DNA of 56,441 nt, from contig CAMILZ010000017.1 of assembly GCA_946223075.1 (NCBI GenBank), positions 1 through 56,441 on the forward strand, read 5' to 3'. This stretch comes from an uncultured Dermabacteraceae bacterium (GTDB lineage Bacteria > Actinomycetota > Actinomycetes > Actinomycetales > Dermabacteraceae). Of this stretch, positions 1-7,293 are shown piece after piece. The notes beneath the pieces were generated by a model that had not been told where the DNA came from, searched no databases, and worked only from the letters and a program-made list of their open reading frames with translations. The translations under genes and the position numbers were made by a program. Every line of letters begins with the position of its first letter. The first letter of the stretch is position 1.

Positions 1-1
1 G

Positions 2-1564
2 GCCCCCACCTTGCCGCGCCTTGGCGTGCGCGGCACGCTCCGCTTTGTGTGGCGCCAGCTCACGAGCATGAACACCGCGCTCGTGCTGCTGCTTTTGCTC
101 GCGGTTGCCGCCGTTCCCGGCTCGCTTCTTCCGCAGCGCTCCGTCAATCCCGGTAAAACGGACCAGTTCCTTGCCGAAAACGGGTGGTGGGGCGAGCTGC
201 TCGACTGGGCCGGGTTCTTCGACGTGTTCACTTCGCCGTGGTTCAGCGCGATCTATCTTCTTTTGTTCATTTCCCTCGTGGGATGCGTGGTTCCACGGTG
301 CGTGACGTACGCGCGCCAGGTCGTCGCGAAACCACCGCGCACGCCCCGCCGGCTCCAGCGCTTTACGGGGTACACGAGTCGCGCCCTCGAGGGCGCCGCC
401 CCGAAGGACATTCAGGCCCGTGCCGAAAAGCGCCTGAAGAAATCCGGGTACCGGGTGCGAACGCTCGAAGAATCCTCGGGCGCTCTTAGCGTCAGCGCCG
501 AACGCGGGTATTTACGCGAGGCCGGTAATCTCGTGTTCCACCTCGCCCTTCTCGGCGTGCTCCTCGGCGCGGGACTCGGCTACTTGACCTCGTATCGCGG
601 CCAGATCACGGTCGTCGAGGGGGAGGGGTTCGCCAACTCGCTCACAAGTTACGACTCCTTCGAGCCGGGCGTGTGGTTTAACCCTGACGACCTCCCGGCT
701 TTCCGCTTCACGCTCGACGAATTCCGCGCGGAATTCTCGACCGATTCCTCCAACCCGAAGTCCTTTGGCCTCCCCACGAAGTTCGAGGCGGATCTCACGG
801 TCGATGCCCCAGGGCGCGACACGTACAAGCAGCGCGTGCGCGTGAATGAGCCACTCGAGGTCGATGGCGCGAGCGCGTTCCTCCTGGGCAACGGCTATGC
901 CCCAATCATTACCGTGCGTGACCCAGAAGGGCACGTCGTTGCCGACGGCCCCATCCGCACGGTTTCCAACGACAAAAACTACACCGGCCAGCTCGTGCTC
1001 AAAATGCCTGACGCGTCGCCGAAACAAATGGCGCTCGTGGGAATTTTCGCTCCCACCGCTGTGATCGATGAACGCGGACCTCACTCGAGCTATGCGGGAC
1101 TCGTGGACCCAAAGGTCTTCCTGACGGCCCACACGGGGGGCCTGGGCCTCGATGACGGCGTGCCCACGAACGCGTACCAAATCGATGTCTCAAAGCTTGA
1201 CCAGGTCGTGGACGACGAGGGAAAGCCCCTGCTCATGACCCTCGCGCCGGGCGAGAAGTTTGATCTCCCCGACGGTTCGAGTATCGAGTTTCGCGACATC
1301 AAGCGCTATGCTGCCTTTGACGTGAAGCACGACCCCTGGCAGGGGTTCACGCTTGTGATGGCGCTTCTTTCGGCCGCCGGCCTGATGCTTTCGCTCTTCA
1401 TTCCGCGCCGCCGCATGTGGGTGCGCGCGACCCCCACGCGCGAAGGCTCGCACATTGAGGTCGCTGGCCTCGCGCGCAGTGAAGACTTCGCCCTCGCAGG
1501 CGACGTGGCCCGCCTCGCCGATCGCTTGGCGCCCGTCTCAGCCGCAACCGACCCACGAGAATGA
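2..1564 (+). CDS. resB: Cytochrome c biogenesis protein ResB (5' end cut by window)
   Basis: ResB (Ccs1) is the membrane partner of CcsA/CcsB in system II cytochrome c maturation, where it helps present reduced apocytochrome and heme outside the membrane. The frame is open to the window edge. The first possible start is TTG at 11, but family members usually carry a longer N-terminus, so the true start is probably outside. Visible features counted from 11: a hydrophobic segment at about 20-40 (TALVLLLLLAVAAVPGSLLP), a second near 75-95, a third near 175-195 followed by a large extracytoplasmic domain, and a final segment near 450-470 (TLVMALLSAAGLMLSLFIPRR). The ccsB start lies 10 bases downstream, so the two are one operon. 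Identification is confident from the N-terminal Trp-Arg-Gln-Leu-Thr-Ser-Met/Leu-rich pattern and the ccsB neighbour. Confidence 0.9.
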   Translation, partial: APTLPRLGVRGTLRFVWRQLTSMNTALVLLLLLAVAAVPGSLLPQRSVNPGKTDQFLAENGWWGELLDWAGFFDVFTSPWFSAIYLLLFISLVGCVVPRCVTYARQVVAKPPRTPRRLQRFTGYTSRALEGAAPKDIQARAEKRLKKSGYRVRTLEESSGALSVSAERGYLREAGNLVFHLALLGVLLGAGLGYLTSYRGQITVVEGEGFANSLTSYDSFEPGVWFNPDDLPAFRFTLDEFRAEFSTDSSNPKSFGLPTKFEADLTVDAPGRDTYKQRVRVNEPLEVDGASAFLLGNGYAPIITVRDPEGHVVADGPIRTVSNDKNYTGQLVLKMPDASPKQMALVGIFAPTAVIDERGPHSSYAGLVDPKVFLTAHTGGLGLDDGVPTNAYQIDVSKLDQVVDDEGKPLLMTLAPGEKFDLPDGSSIEFRDIKRYAAFDVKHDPWQGFTLVMALLSAAGLMLSLFIPRRRMWVRATPTREGSHIEVAGLARSEDFALAGDVARLADRLAPVSAATDPRE

Positions 1565-1574
1565 GGACCGAAAA

Positions 1575-2621
1575 GTGAATCTCCAGCAGCTCGCCGCGGC
1601 ATCGGACTTTTTCATCCTGCTCGCGATGGTCGTCTACATGATGGCCTTCGTCGCCTTCGCCGTGGACATCGCCAAGGCGGTGCGCGTGCGCTCGGATGTG
1701 CGCCTCGAGAAGAAGGTGCACGAGCGCGAGCTGGCAACCGTCGGCGCCGCCGCGGGCTCCGAGCAGGCGAGCTCGACTCTTCCCACGGAACCCGACCTTT
1801 CGGAGAGAGTGGGCGACGGTGCAGCCGAACCTGGGCAGGGCAGTGGCATGACCCCGCTTGCCTTCGCGCTCGGCGCTGCCGGAATCGCGACCGCCTTCCA
1901 GCTCCTAGGCGTCGTGGCGCGCGGTGTCGCGACGCAGCGCGTGCCGTGGGGCAACATGTACGAGTTCTCGATGACGGGCGCGGCGGTCATCATGGCGATC
2001 TTCTTGCTGCTCGCCCTTCGCGTGCGAGACATGCGCCGACTCGGGCTCTTCGTGCTCACGCCCGTGTTGTTCATCATGGTCATCGCCTACACGTCGTGGT
2101 ACCTCCCGGCGGCGCACCTCACGCCGAGTCTCCAGAACTCGCCGTGGCTCGTGATTCACGTGATCGTCGCGGTGCTTTCGATGTCGCTTTTCGCGATTTC
2201 CGCGGTTGTGGCAATTCTCCAGCTTTTCCAGCACTCACGCGAGAACCGCGTTCAGGCGGGGGAGCAGCCGCGTTTCGCCCTTCTCGATCGGGTCCTCGAG
2301 CGCATCCCTTCCGCGAAACGCCTCGAGCAGATCGCCTTTCAGACCACCGCCGTGGGCTTCGTGATGTGGACCTTCACGCTCATTTTCGGCGCAATCTGGG
2401 CGAATTACGCGTGGGGCCGCTACTGGAACTGGGATCCGAAGGAAACGTGGACGTTCATCATTTGGGTGGTGTACGCCGCCTATCTTCACGCGCGTGCCAC
2501 GGTGGGTTTTCGCGGGAAGCCCGCGGCGTACTTCTGCATCGCCGGTTTCGTGTGCGTGATCTTCAACTACACGATCGTGAACACGGTCATCAACGGCCTC
2601 CACTCGTACTCGGGGCTCTAA
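1575..2621 (+). CDS. ccsB: c-type cytochrome biogenesis protein CcsB (CcsA/ResC family)
   Basis: Heme-handling integral membrane protein of system II cytochrome c assembly. The 348-residue product starts at GTG 1575, preceded 7 bases upstream by GAGGA, which overlaps the resB stop; an upstream in-frame start at 1455 would lie inside resB and is rejected. The diagnostic tryptophan-rich heme motif is present as WGRYWNWDPKETW, embedded between hydrophobic segments, and the C-terminal histidine region ends in NTVINGLHSYSGL. A non-conserved, Glu/Ser/Thr-rich loop of about 50 residues follows the first membrane segment, which is common in actinobacterial CcsB. It forms an operon with resB; thioredoxin-like and CcdA partners would be expected upstream of the window. 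Confidence 0.93.
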   Translation: MNLQQLAAASDFFILLAMVVYMMAFVAFAVDIAKAVRVRSDVRLEKKVHERELATVGAAAGSEQASSTLPTEPDLSERVGDGAAEPGQGSGMTPLAFALGAAGIATAFQLLGVVARGVATQRVPWGNMYEFSMTGAAVIMAIFLLLALRVRDMRRLGLFVLTPVLFIMVIAYTSWYLPAAHLTPSLQNSPWLVIHVIVAVLSMSLFAISAVVAILQLFQHSRENRVQAGEQPRFALLDRVLERIPSAKRLEQIAFQTTAVGFVMWTFTLIFGAIWANYAWGRYWNWDPKETWTFIIWVVYAAYLHARATVGFRGKPAAYFCIAGFVCVIFNYTIVNTVINGLHSYSGL

Positions 2622-2624
2622 ATC

Positions 2625-3443
2625 ATGGTGCATGACCCTGACGTTTTCCGTAAGAGCGGTTCGGCGCGCGCCGTTCGGTGGGAGCGCGCAGGCCTCGAGT
2701 GGCTCGCCTCCGCATCCGCGGGCGGCGGTGCCCGAGTGGTTAAGGTCGTGGGTTCCGACGCCTCCCAGCTGTGCATCGAGAAGATTTCCCAGGTCGCCCC
2801 GAGCGCGACGATGGCGCGTGACTTCGGCACATCTCTCGCGGTGACACACGGCGCCGGCTCAGGGCGCGAAACCGAAAAGGGGCGAAGGAGCTTCGGGCTC
2901 GGCCCCATCGACGCTTCGGGTACGGCATTCGAGGGCGACGGCCTTCAGGGACCCGCGGGGGAGCAGCTCCCGCTGCCGCTCGCGAGCGAAGGCGAGTACA
3001 CGTCGTGGGGCGCGATGTTCGCAGACCTTCGCGTGGTACCGCTCGTGCGGGCGACGGGAGACCTCTTCGATGCGGGCGACCGCGCACTCTTCGGGCGACT
3101 CGTGACGCGGCTTCGCGACGGCGTGTTCGCCGATGATGAGCCGCCCGCACGCGTACACGGTGACCTGTGGGCCGGCAACGTCCTTTTCGACGCCGAGGGC
3201 GCCGTGCTCATCGACCCCACGGCGTATTCGGGGCACCGGCTCGACGACCTCGCGGCCCTCACCCTTTTCGGCGCGCCGCACCTCGAGGACATCTTCGATG
3301 GCTACGAAGCGGCGCATCCTTTCGGGCGCGGCTGGCGCGATCTTCTCCCACTCCACTCGCTGCATCTCGTGCTTTTGCATGCCGCGCTTTTTGGTGGAGG
3401 GTACGCCCGCGAGGCGCTCGAGATTGCGAAGCGCTACGCCTAA
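2625..3443 (+). CDS. Fructosamine kinase family protein
   Basis: Predicted cytoplasmic small-molecule kinase of the fructosamine/ketosamine-3-kinase family (APH-like fold), which phosphorylates sugar moieties of glycated amines or related substrates. It is 272 residues long, near the family norm of about 290. The catalytic loop reads VHGDLWAGNVLF with the catalytic Asp at about 180, followed by the metal-binding IDPTAYSGHRLDDLA segment. The ATG at 2625 starts 3 bases after the ccsB stop. It is followed by a nucleotidyltransferase and a GHMP kinase, so it may take part in sugar handling rather than protein deglycation. The substrate cannot be read from sequence. Confidence 0.85.
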   Translation: MVHDPDVFRKSGSARAVRWERAGLEWLASASAGGGARVVKVVGSDASQLCIEKISQVAPSATMARDFGTSLAVTHGAGSGRETEKGRRSFGLGPIDASGTAFEGDGLQGPAGEQLPLPLASEGEYTSWGAMFADLRVVPLVRATGDLFDAGDRALFGRLVTRLRDGVFADDEPPARVHGDLWAGNVLFDAEGAVLIDPTAYSGHRLDDLAALTLFGAPHLEDIFDGYEAAHPFGRGWRDLLPLHSLHLVLLHAALFGGGYAREALEIAKRYA

Positions 3444-3446
3444 AAT

Positions 3447-3470
3447 TGGACAGTGCTTCTGCATTGTCCA
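3447..3470. repeat. Inverted repeat between fructosamine kinase and nucleotidyltransferase genes
   Basis: The arms TGGACAGTGC and GCATTGTCCA flank a TTCT loop, giving a 10-bp stem with one mismatch. It starts 3 bases after the upstream stop codon and ends just before the GGAGGA ribosome binding site of the next gene. There is no T-run, so it is not a classical terminator. It could be an operator or an mRNA hairpin that controls access to the next ribosome binding site. Confidence 0.45.
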
Positions 3471-3487
3471 TGGTTCGGAGGAGCCCC

Positions 3488-4282
3488 GTGATCAACACCG
3501 CCGTGATCCTCGCGCGTGGCCTCGGCACGCGCATGCGCGCCGAAGGCGACACCTCGAGCTTGAGTGCCGAACAAGCCGCTGCCGCGAGCCTCGGATACAA
3601 AGCACTCATGCCGATCGGCGAGCATCGTCTCATCGACTACTCGCTCAGCGCCCTCGCGGATGCGGGCGTGACGAGGGCGATCGTCGTTGTGGCTCCCGAG
3701 CACGAAGCCTTTCGCGAGCACGTGCGAGAGCTCGCCCCGACCCGCATGCACATCGACTTCGCGGTTCAGGAGGAGGCCCTCGGCACGGCGAATGCTCTCG
3801 CGAGTGCCGAGGACGCCGTGGGTGCGGAACCGTTCCTCATGGTCAACGGCGATAACCTCTATCCACGCGAGGCTCTCGAAGCGATGGTTGGCGTCACGGG
3901 GAATGCGATCGCGGGTTTCGAGCGCTCTTCTCTCGTGGAGAACAGCAATATTCCCGCCGAAAGGATCGCCGCCTTCGCGCTCATTCGGCACACCGAAAGC
4001 CGCCTGACCGGCATGATCGAGAAACCGTCGGAAACCGCACTCGCCGAATACGGTGACACCGCACCTGTGTCGATGAATCTTTTCGCGTTTCAGCCGGCCG
4101 TGTTCGAGGCGTGCCGCACGATCGCACCGTCGGCGCGTGGCGAGTACGAAATTGTTGATGCCGTTCTTGCGCTTGAGAATGTGCAGGTCGTGCCCGTGAC
4201 GGGCGGCGTGCTCGATCTTTCGCGTCGCGATGATATTGCCGATGTTGAGAGGCGACTCGCACACGTGAGCGTGCGCCTGTGA
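3488..4282 (+). CDS. Sugar nucleotidyltransferase (NTP-transferase family)
   Basis: Predicted cytoplasmic pyrophosphorylase that joins a sugar 1-phosphate to an NTP. The 264-residue product opens with the nucleotide-binding loop LARGLGTRM at residues 8-16, then a KALMPIGEHRLIDYSL segment as in glucose-1-phosphate nucleotidyltransferases, and a MVNGDN metal-binding motif with Asp at about 122. I chose GTG 3488 because GGAGGA lies about 5 bases upstream; an ATG at 3470 is in frame but sits in the preceding hairpin. The stop overlaps the next gene's start (GTGA), which indicates translational coupling to the GHMP kinase. Together they look like a kinase plus pyrophosphorylase salvage pair. The sugar is unknown. 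Confidence 0.82.
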   Translation: MINTAVILARGLGTRMRAEGDTSSLSAEQAAAASLGYKALMPIGEHRLIDYSLSALADAGVTRAIVVVAPEHEAFREHVRELAPTRMHIDFAVQEEALGTANALASAEDAVGAEPFLMVNGDNLYPREALEAMVGVTGNAIAGFERSSLVENSNIPAERIAAFALIRHTESRLTGMIEKPSETALAEYGDTAPVSMNLFAFQPAVFEACRTIAPSARGEYEIVDAVLALENVQVVPVTGGVLDLSRRDDIADVERRLAHVSVRL

Positions 4283-5514
4283 AGGGCTGGCGCGTCCCGG
4301 GGCGTATTGAAGTACTCGGGAAACACACCGATTACGCGGGGGGCCAAGTGCTCGTCTCGGCGGTGGAGAGGGCCGTGAGCGTGCGCGGGCGAAACAAGTC
4401 CGACGCTTCCTCGCCCTTCGTGGTTCGCACGTCATTGAGTGGTGAGCGTGCTGAGCTCGTGCCGCTGCAGGACCCGCACTTGCCGAAAGGCCACTGGGCG
4501 AGCTACGTCCAGACCGTCCTCGATCGACTCACGACGAACTTCGGCCCGCTCGCTCCAGCCGAGCTCACGATCGACTCCGATCTGCCGCCCGCTTCGGGGA
4601 TGAGTAGTTCTTCCGCTGTGCTCACCTCGGTCGCGCTCACTCTCGCCGATCTCAACGATCTCTCCGCGCGCGAGGAGTGGACGCAGAGCATTCGGAGCCG
4701 CGTGGACCTCGCGGGTTACGCCGCTTCGATCGAGAACGGGAAACGCTTCAAGGGCCTCGCGGGCCTTGCGGGCGTGGGGACCTCGGGTGGCTCGCTCGAT
4801 CACACGGGCATGCTCGCGACCGAAGCCGGCATGCTCAGCCATGTCGTCTTTGATCCTCCGACGGTTCTCGAAACCGCCTCGCTTTCCGAAGGCTTCACGT
4901 TCGTGATAGCCGTAAGCGGAGTTCTCGCGGAGAAAACGGGCTCCGCGCGTGAGGCGTACAACCGCGGGCCCGCGGCCCTCGGCGCCGTGCTTGAGTCGTG
5001 GAACGCGCGCACGGGTCGCGAGGACTCGTCGCTCCACCGCGTTGTGCGCGACCTCACCGGCATCGCTGACCCCGCTCAGCCCGTGGATCGCGCCTCGCGC
5101 GACCTTGACGAACTCAGGCGCGTGGCACCCGAGGGGTATGCGAGTGCGAGGCTCGAGCAGTTCATCGAGGAATCCGAGGTCCTGGTGCCGTTAGCGGCAG
5201 CCGCGCTCGCTCGCGGGGACCTCGAGGCGTTCGGCGCGATCGCCGAGCGCTCGCAAGACCTCGCCGAGCGCAAGCTCGGCAATCAGATCCCCGAAACCAT
5301 CGATCTTGCTCGCGCGGCCCGCGCGCTCGGCGCGAGCGCGGCCTCGGCGTTTGGCGCCGGTTTCGGCGGAAGCGTGTGGGCACTCGTGTCACGCGGGGAT
5401 GCCGAAAGCTTTGCCGAACAGTGGTGTCGTGGCTACAAGGCGAAGTATCCGGCGCGCGCAGTGACCACGCTTGTGTCGGATCCGGGGGCGCCCGCGACGC
5501 GTCTCGGGTTTTAG
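4279..5514 (+). CDS. GHMP-family sugar kinase (galactokinase-like)
   Basis: A 411-residue kinase of the GHMP superfamily that would make a sugar 1-phosphate from ATP and a free sugar. All three GHMP motifs are visible: the N-terminal sugar-binding motif VPGRIEVLGKHTDYAGG (residues 6-22), the ATP loop PPASGMSSSSA (103-113) and the C-terminal GAGFGGSV (359-366). Motif 1 reads GKHTDY, where true galactokinases have GEHTDY or GEHVDY, so the sugar specificity may differ. A conventional galK lies at 27394. The GTG start overlaps the nucleotidyltransferase stop by 4 bases. It converges with the next gene, overlapping its stop by 4 bases. Confidence 0.83.
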   Translation: MKGWRVPGRIEVLGKHTDYAGGQVLVSAVERAVSVRGRNKSDASSPFVVRTSLSGERAELVPLQDPHLPKGHWASYVQTVLDRLTTNFGPLAPAELTIDSDLPPASGMSSSSAVLTSVALTLADLNDLSAREEWTQSIRSRVDLAGYAASIENGKRFKGLAGLAGVGTSGGSLDHTGMLATEAGMLSHVVFDPPTVLETASLSEGFTFVIAVSGVLAEKTGSAREAYNRGPAALGAVLESWNARTGREDSSLHRVVRDLTGIADPAQPVDRASRDLDELRRVAPEGYASARLEQFIEESEVLVPLAAAALARGDLEAFGAIAERSQDLAERKLGNQIPETIDLARAARALGASAASAFGAGFGGSVWALVSRGDAESFAEQWCRGYKAKYPARAVTTLVSDPGAPATRLGF

Positions 5515-6050
5515 CGACGGGCGCCGTCGTCGTCCGGGCCCTCGAGGTCGCCGGTGTGCTTGTCCTCGGGCCGTTCATAGTCGCGAACCGTGTAGTCGCG
5601 CGGGCCTTTCCCTGGCGTGATCGTGGAGTCGTCTTTCGGCGCGGGCGTGCGGGGGACCGGCGGGCGCGGCGCGGTTTGGGCGGCGGAACTTCCGCTCTCG
5701 CCGGCTTCGCGCTTCTTGCGGCGCATCTCTTCCTGGATCTGCTCGCGGCGGCGCGCACGGTTTTCCTGGTCGAGCTTCGCGAGGAACGCCGGGTCGTCGT
5801 CAGGGGCGATGGGGCGCTGCGGCCCGCGCGTGCGAGGATTGCGAGGCGCGCGGGGATCGTTGGCGCCGTCTTTGCCGAGGAGCAGCCACACGAGCGCACC
5901 GAGGAACGGGACAAAAACGATCACGAGGAGCCACACGATCTTCGGTAGCCCCTTCGCGCGTGACTCGGGTGTGTTCGCGACGTCGGCGAGGGCATACACC
6001 GTGAGGGCAACGTAGGCGAGAACCAGGATCAAGCGAGGCATGTGTGCCAT
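5511..6050 (-). CDS. PLDc_N domain membrane protein
   Basis: A 179-residue protein with two N-terminal membrane segments (about 7-23 and 35-57) matching the phospholipase D N-terminal (PLDc_N) pattern: LPKIVWLLVIVFVPFLGALVWLLLGK. The rest is a hydrophilic tail rich in Arg, Pro, Asp and Glu, with a charged stretch KLDQENRARRREQIQEEMRRKKR that could form a helix. There is no phospholipase catalytic HKD motif, so no enzymatic role is implied. The start is ATG 6050, or ATG 6041 three codons later. It is divergent from the DUF4229 gene and convergent with the GHMP kinase. Confidence 0.75.
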   Translation of the reverse strand: MAHMPRLILVLAYVALTVYALADVANTPESRAKGLPKIVWLLVIVFVPFLGALVWLLLGKDGANDPRAPRNPRTRGPQRPIAPDDDPAFLAKLDQENRARRREQIQEEMRRKKREAGESGSSAAQTAPRPPVPRTPAPKDDSTITPGKGPRDYTVRDYERPEDKHTGDLEGPDDDGARR

Positions 6051-6069
6051 TCTTTCACGACGGGAGATA

Positions 6070-6363
6070 ATGGAGACAATGCGAAACTACGTGCTCTACT
6101 CGATCATCCGCCTCGCCCTGTTCGCCGGGGTGTGGGCGCTTCTTACTTTTCTCATGCCCGGCGTGCACTGGCTCTTCACGGGCACGCTCGCCGCCGTGAT
6201 CGCGATGCTCATCTCGATCCTCGCCCTCGGCAAGCTGCGCCAGGGCGTGGCCGCGAACCTCGAACACTCGGTGGAGGCGCGCCGCGAAAAAAGGCGTGGC
6301 ACGAAAACCGAGGCCGAACTCGATGCCGAGGCAGAAGACGATCTGATCGACCGCGGCGAATAG
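6070..6363 (+). CDS. DUF4229 small membrane protein
   Basis: A protein of about 97 residues with two hydrophobic segments (RLALFAGVWALLTFLM and WLFTGTLAAVIAMLISILAL) and a basic then acidic C-terminal tail ending EAEDDLIDRGE. This layout and its position next to the menaquinone genes match the actinobacterial DUF4229 family, whose function is unknown. ATG 6070 or ATG 6079 can both serve as start: GGGAG at 6062 is very close to the first and about 12 bases from the second. The stop is followed at once by a GC-rich hairpin shared with convergent menA. Confidence 0.7.
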   Translation: METMRNYVLYSIIRLALFAGVWALLTFLMPGVHWLFTGTLAAVIAMLISILALGKLRQGVAANLEHSVEARREKRRGTKTEAELDAEAEDDLIDRGE

Positions 6364-6365
6364 AG

Positions 6366-6393
6366 CGCCCGCCGAACGCGCCTCGCGCGGGCG
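6366..6393. terminator. GC-rich hairpin between DUF4229 gene and menA
   Basis: The arms CGCCCGC and GCGGGCG lie exactly between the two convergent stop codons. There is no T-run on either side, so it may act as a weak or Rho-assisted bidirectional terminator. Confidence 0.4.
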
Positions 6394-7293
6394 TTAGAGA
6401 AGGGCGGTGCTCAGCGCGAAGCCCGCGAGCATGAGAAGCGAGGCCACGAGCTCGAGCTTGCCCGTTGCCGCGAGTACGGGAATGAGATCGCGACCCGTAG
6501 CCCGCTGCTCGATCACACGCCGAACCGGCACCATCGCGAGCGGCAGCGCGAGGAACGTGAGCGCGATGAACGGCGCGTGCGGCACCACGGGAATGAGCAA
6601 GAGAAACGGCACGAGAATCATCGCCGCGTACAGCAGGCGGGTCGGCACGTCGCCGAGCCGCACGGCGATCGTGCGCTTACCCGAGAGGCGATCGGAGGGA
6701 ATGTCGCGGAGATTGTTCGTGAGCATGACCGCGCATGCCCAGAGCCCCACGCCGCTCGCGACGAGAACATCGCTCAGCCCCGTGTGCCCTGAGAGCAGGT
6801 AGCTCGTGCCCATGACGGCGACAAGGCCGAAGAACACGAAGACCATGACCTCGCCGAGGCCCATGTAGCCATAGGGGTGCTTCCCACCCGTGTAGTACCA
6901 CGCAGCGAGGATGCACACGACACCAACGAAGAGCATCCACCACGCGCCCGCGAGGATCACGAGCACGAGACCCGCGAGGCCGCCCACGCCAAACGAGAGG
7001 AACGCGGCACGCTTGACGGCGCTCGGCTTCGCCGCTCCCGAGCCGGTCAGGCGGAATGGTCCCACGCGGTCGTCGTCGGTCCCGCGGATACCGTCGGAAT
7101 AATCATTCGCGTAATTGACGCCCACCTGCAGGGCGAGCGCGAGTACGAGGGCGAGCAGAGCCCGCGGAATTGTCACGCCCGCCTGGTAGCCGACGTGCAT
7201 GAGCGAAAGGCCCGTGCCGGCGGCCACCGGGGCGATCGCCGCGGGAAGCGTGCGTGGTCGCGCCCCCGAAATCCATTGCGCCGCGTTTGCCAT
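6394..7293 (-). CDS. menA: 1,4-dihydroxy-2-naphthoate polyprenyltransferase MenA
   Basis: Membrane prenyltransferase that attaches the isoprenoid tail to 1,4-dihydroxy-2-naphthoate, giving demethylmenaquinone. It is 299 residues long, normal for the family. The N-terminus reads WISGARPRTLPAAIAPV, and the Asp-rich prenyl diphosphate site is NYANDYSDGIRGTDDDRVGP starting at residue 60. The second motif region (NNLRDIPSDRLSGKRTIAVRLG) is also visible, with about eight hydrophobic helices between and after. Its ATG is next to the menE stop, so menB, menE and menA are probably co-transcribed on the minus strand. Confidence 0.95.
   Translation of the reverse strand: MANAAQWISGARPRTLPAAIAPVAAGTGLSLMHVGYQAGVTIPRALLALVLALALQVGVNYANDYSDGIRGTDDDRVGPFRLTGSGAAKPSAVKRAAFLSFGVGGLAGLVLVILAGAWWMLFVGVVCILAAWYYTGGKHPYGYMGLGEVMVFVFFGLVAVMGTSYLLSGHTGLSDVLVASGVGLWACAVMLTNNLRDIPSDRLSGKRTIAVRLGDVPTRLLYAAMILVPFLLLIPVVPHAPFIALTFLALPLAMVPVRRVIEQRATGRDLIPVLAATGKLELVASLLMLAGFALSTALL

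Noticed and set aside
2881..2920. Further copies of the TCCGACGCTT core (for example ATCGACGCTTCGG)
   Set aside because: It lacks the leading TCC and the arm context; counted as a chance resemblance, not as part of the repeat family.
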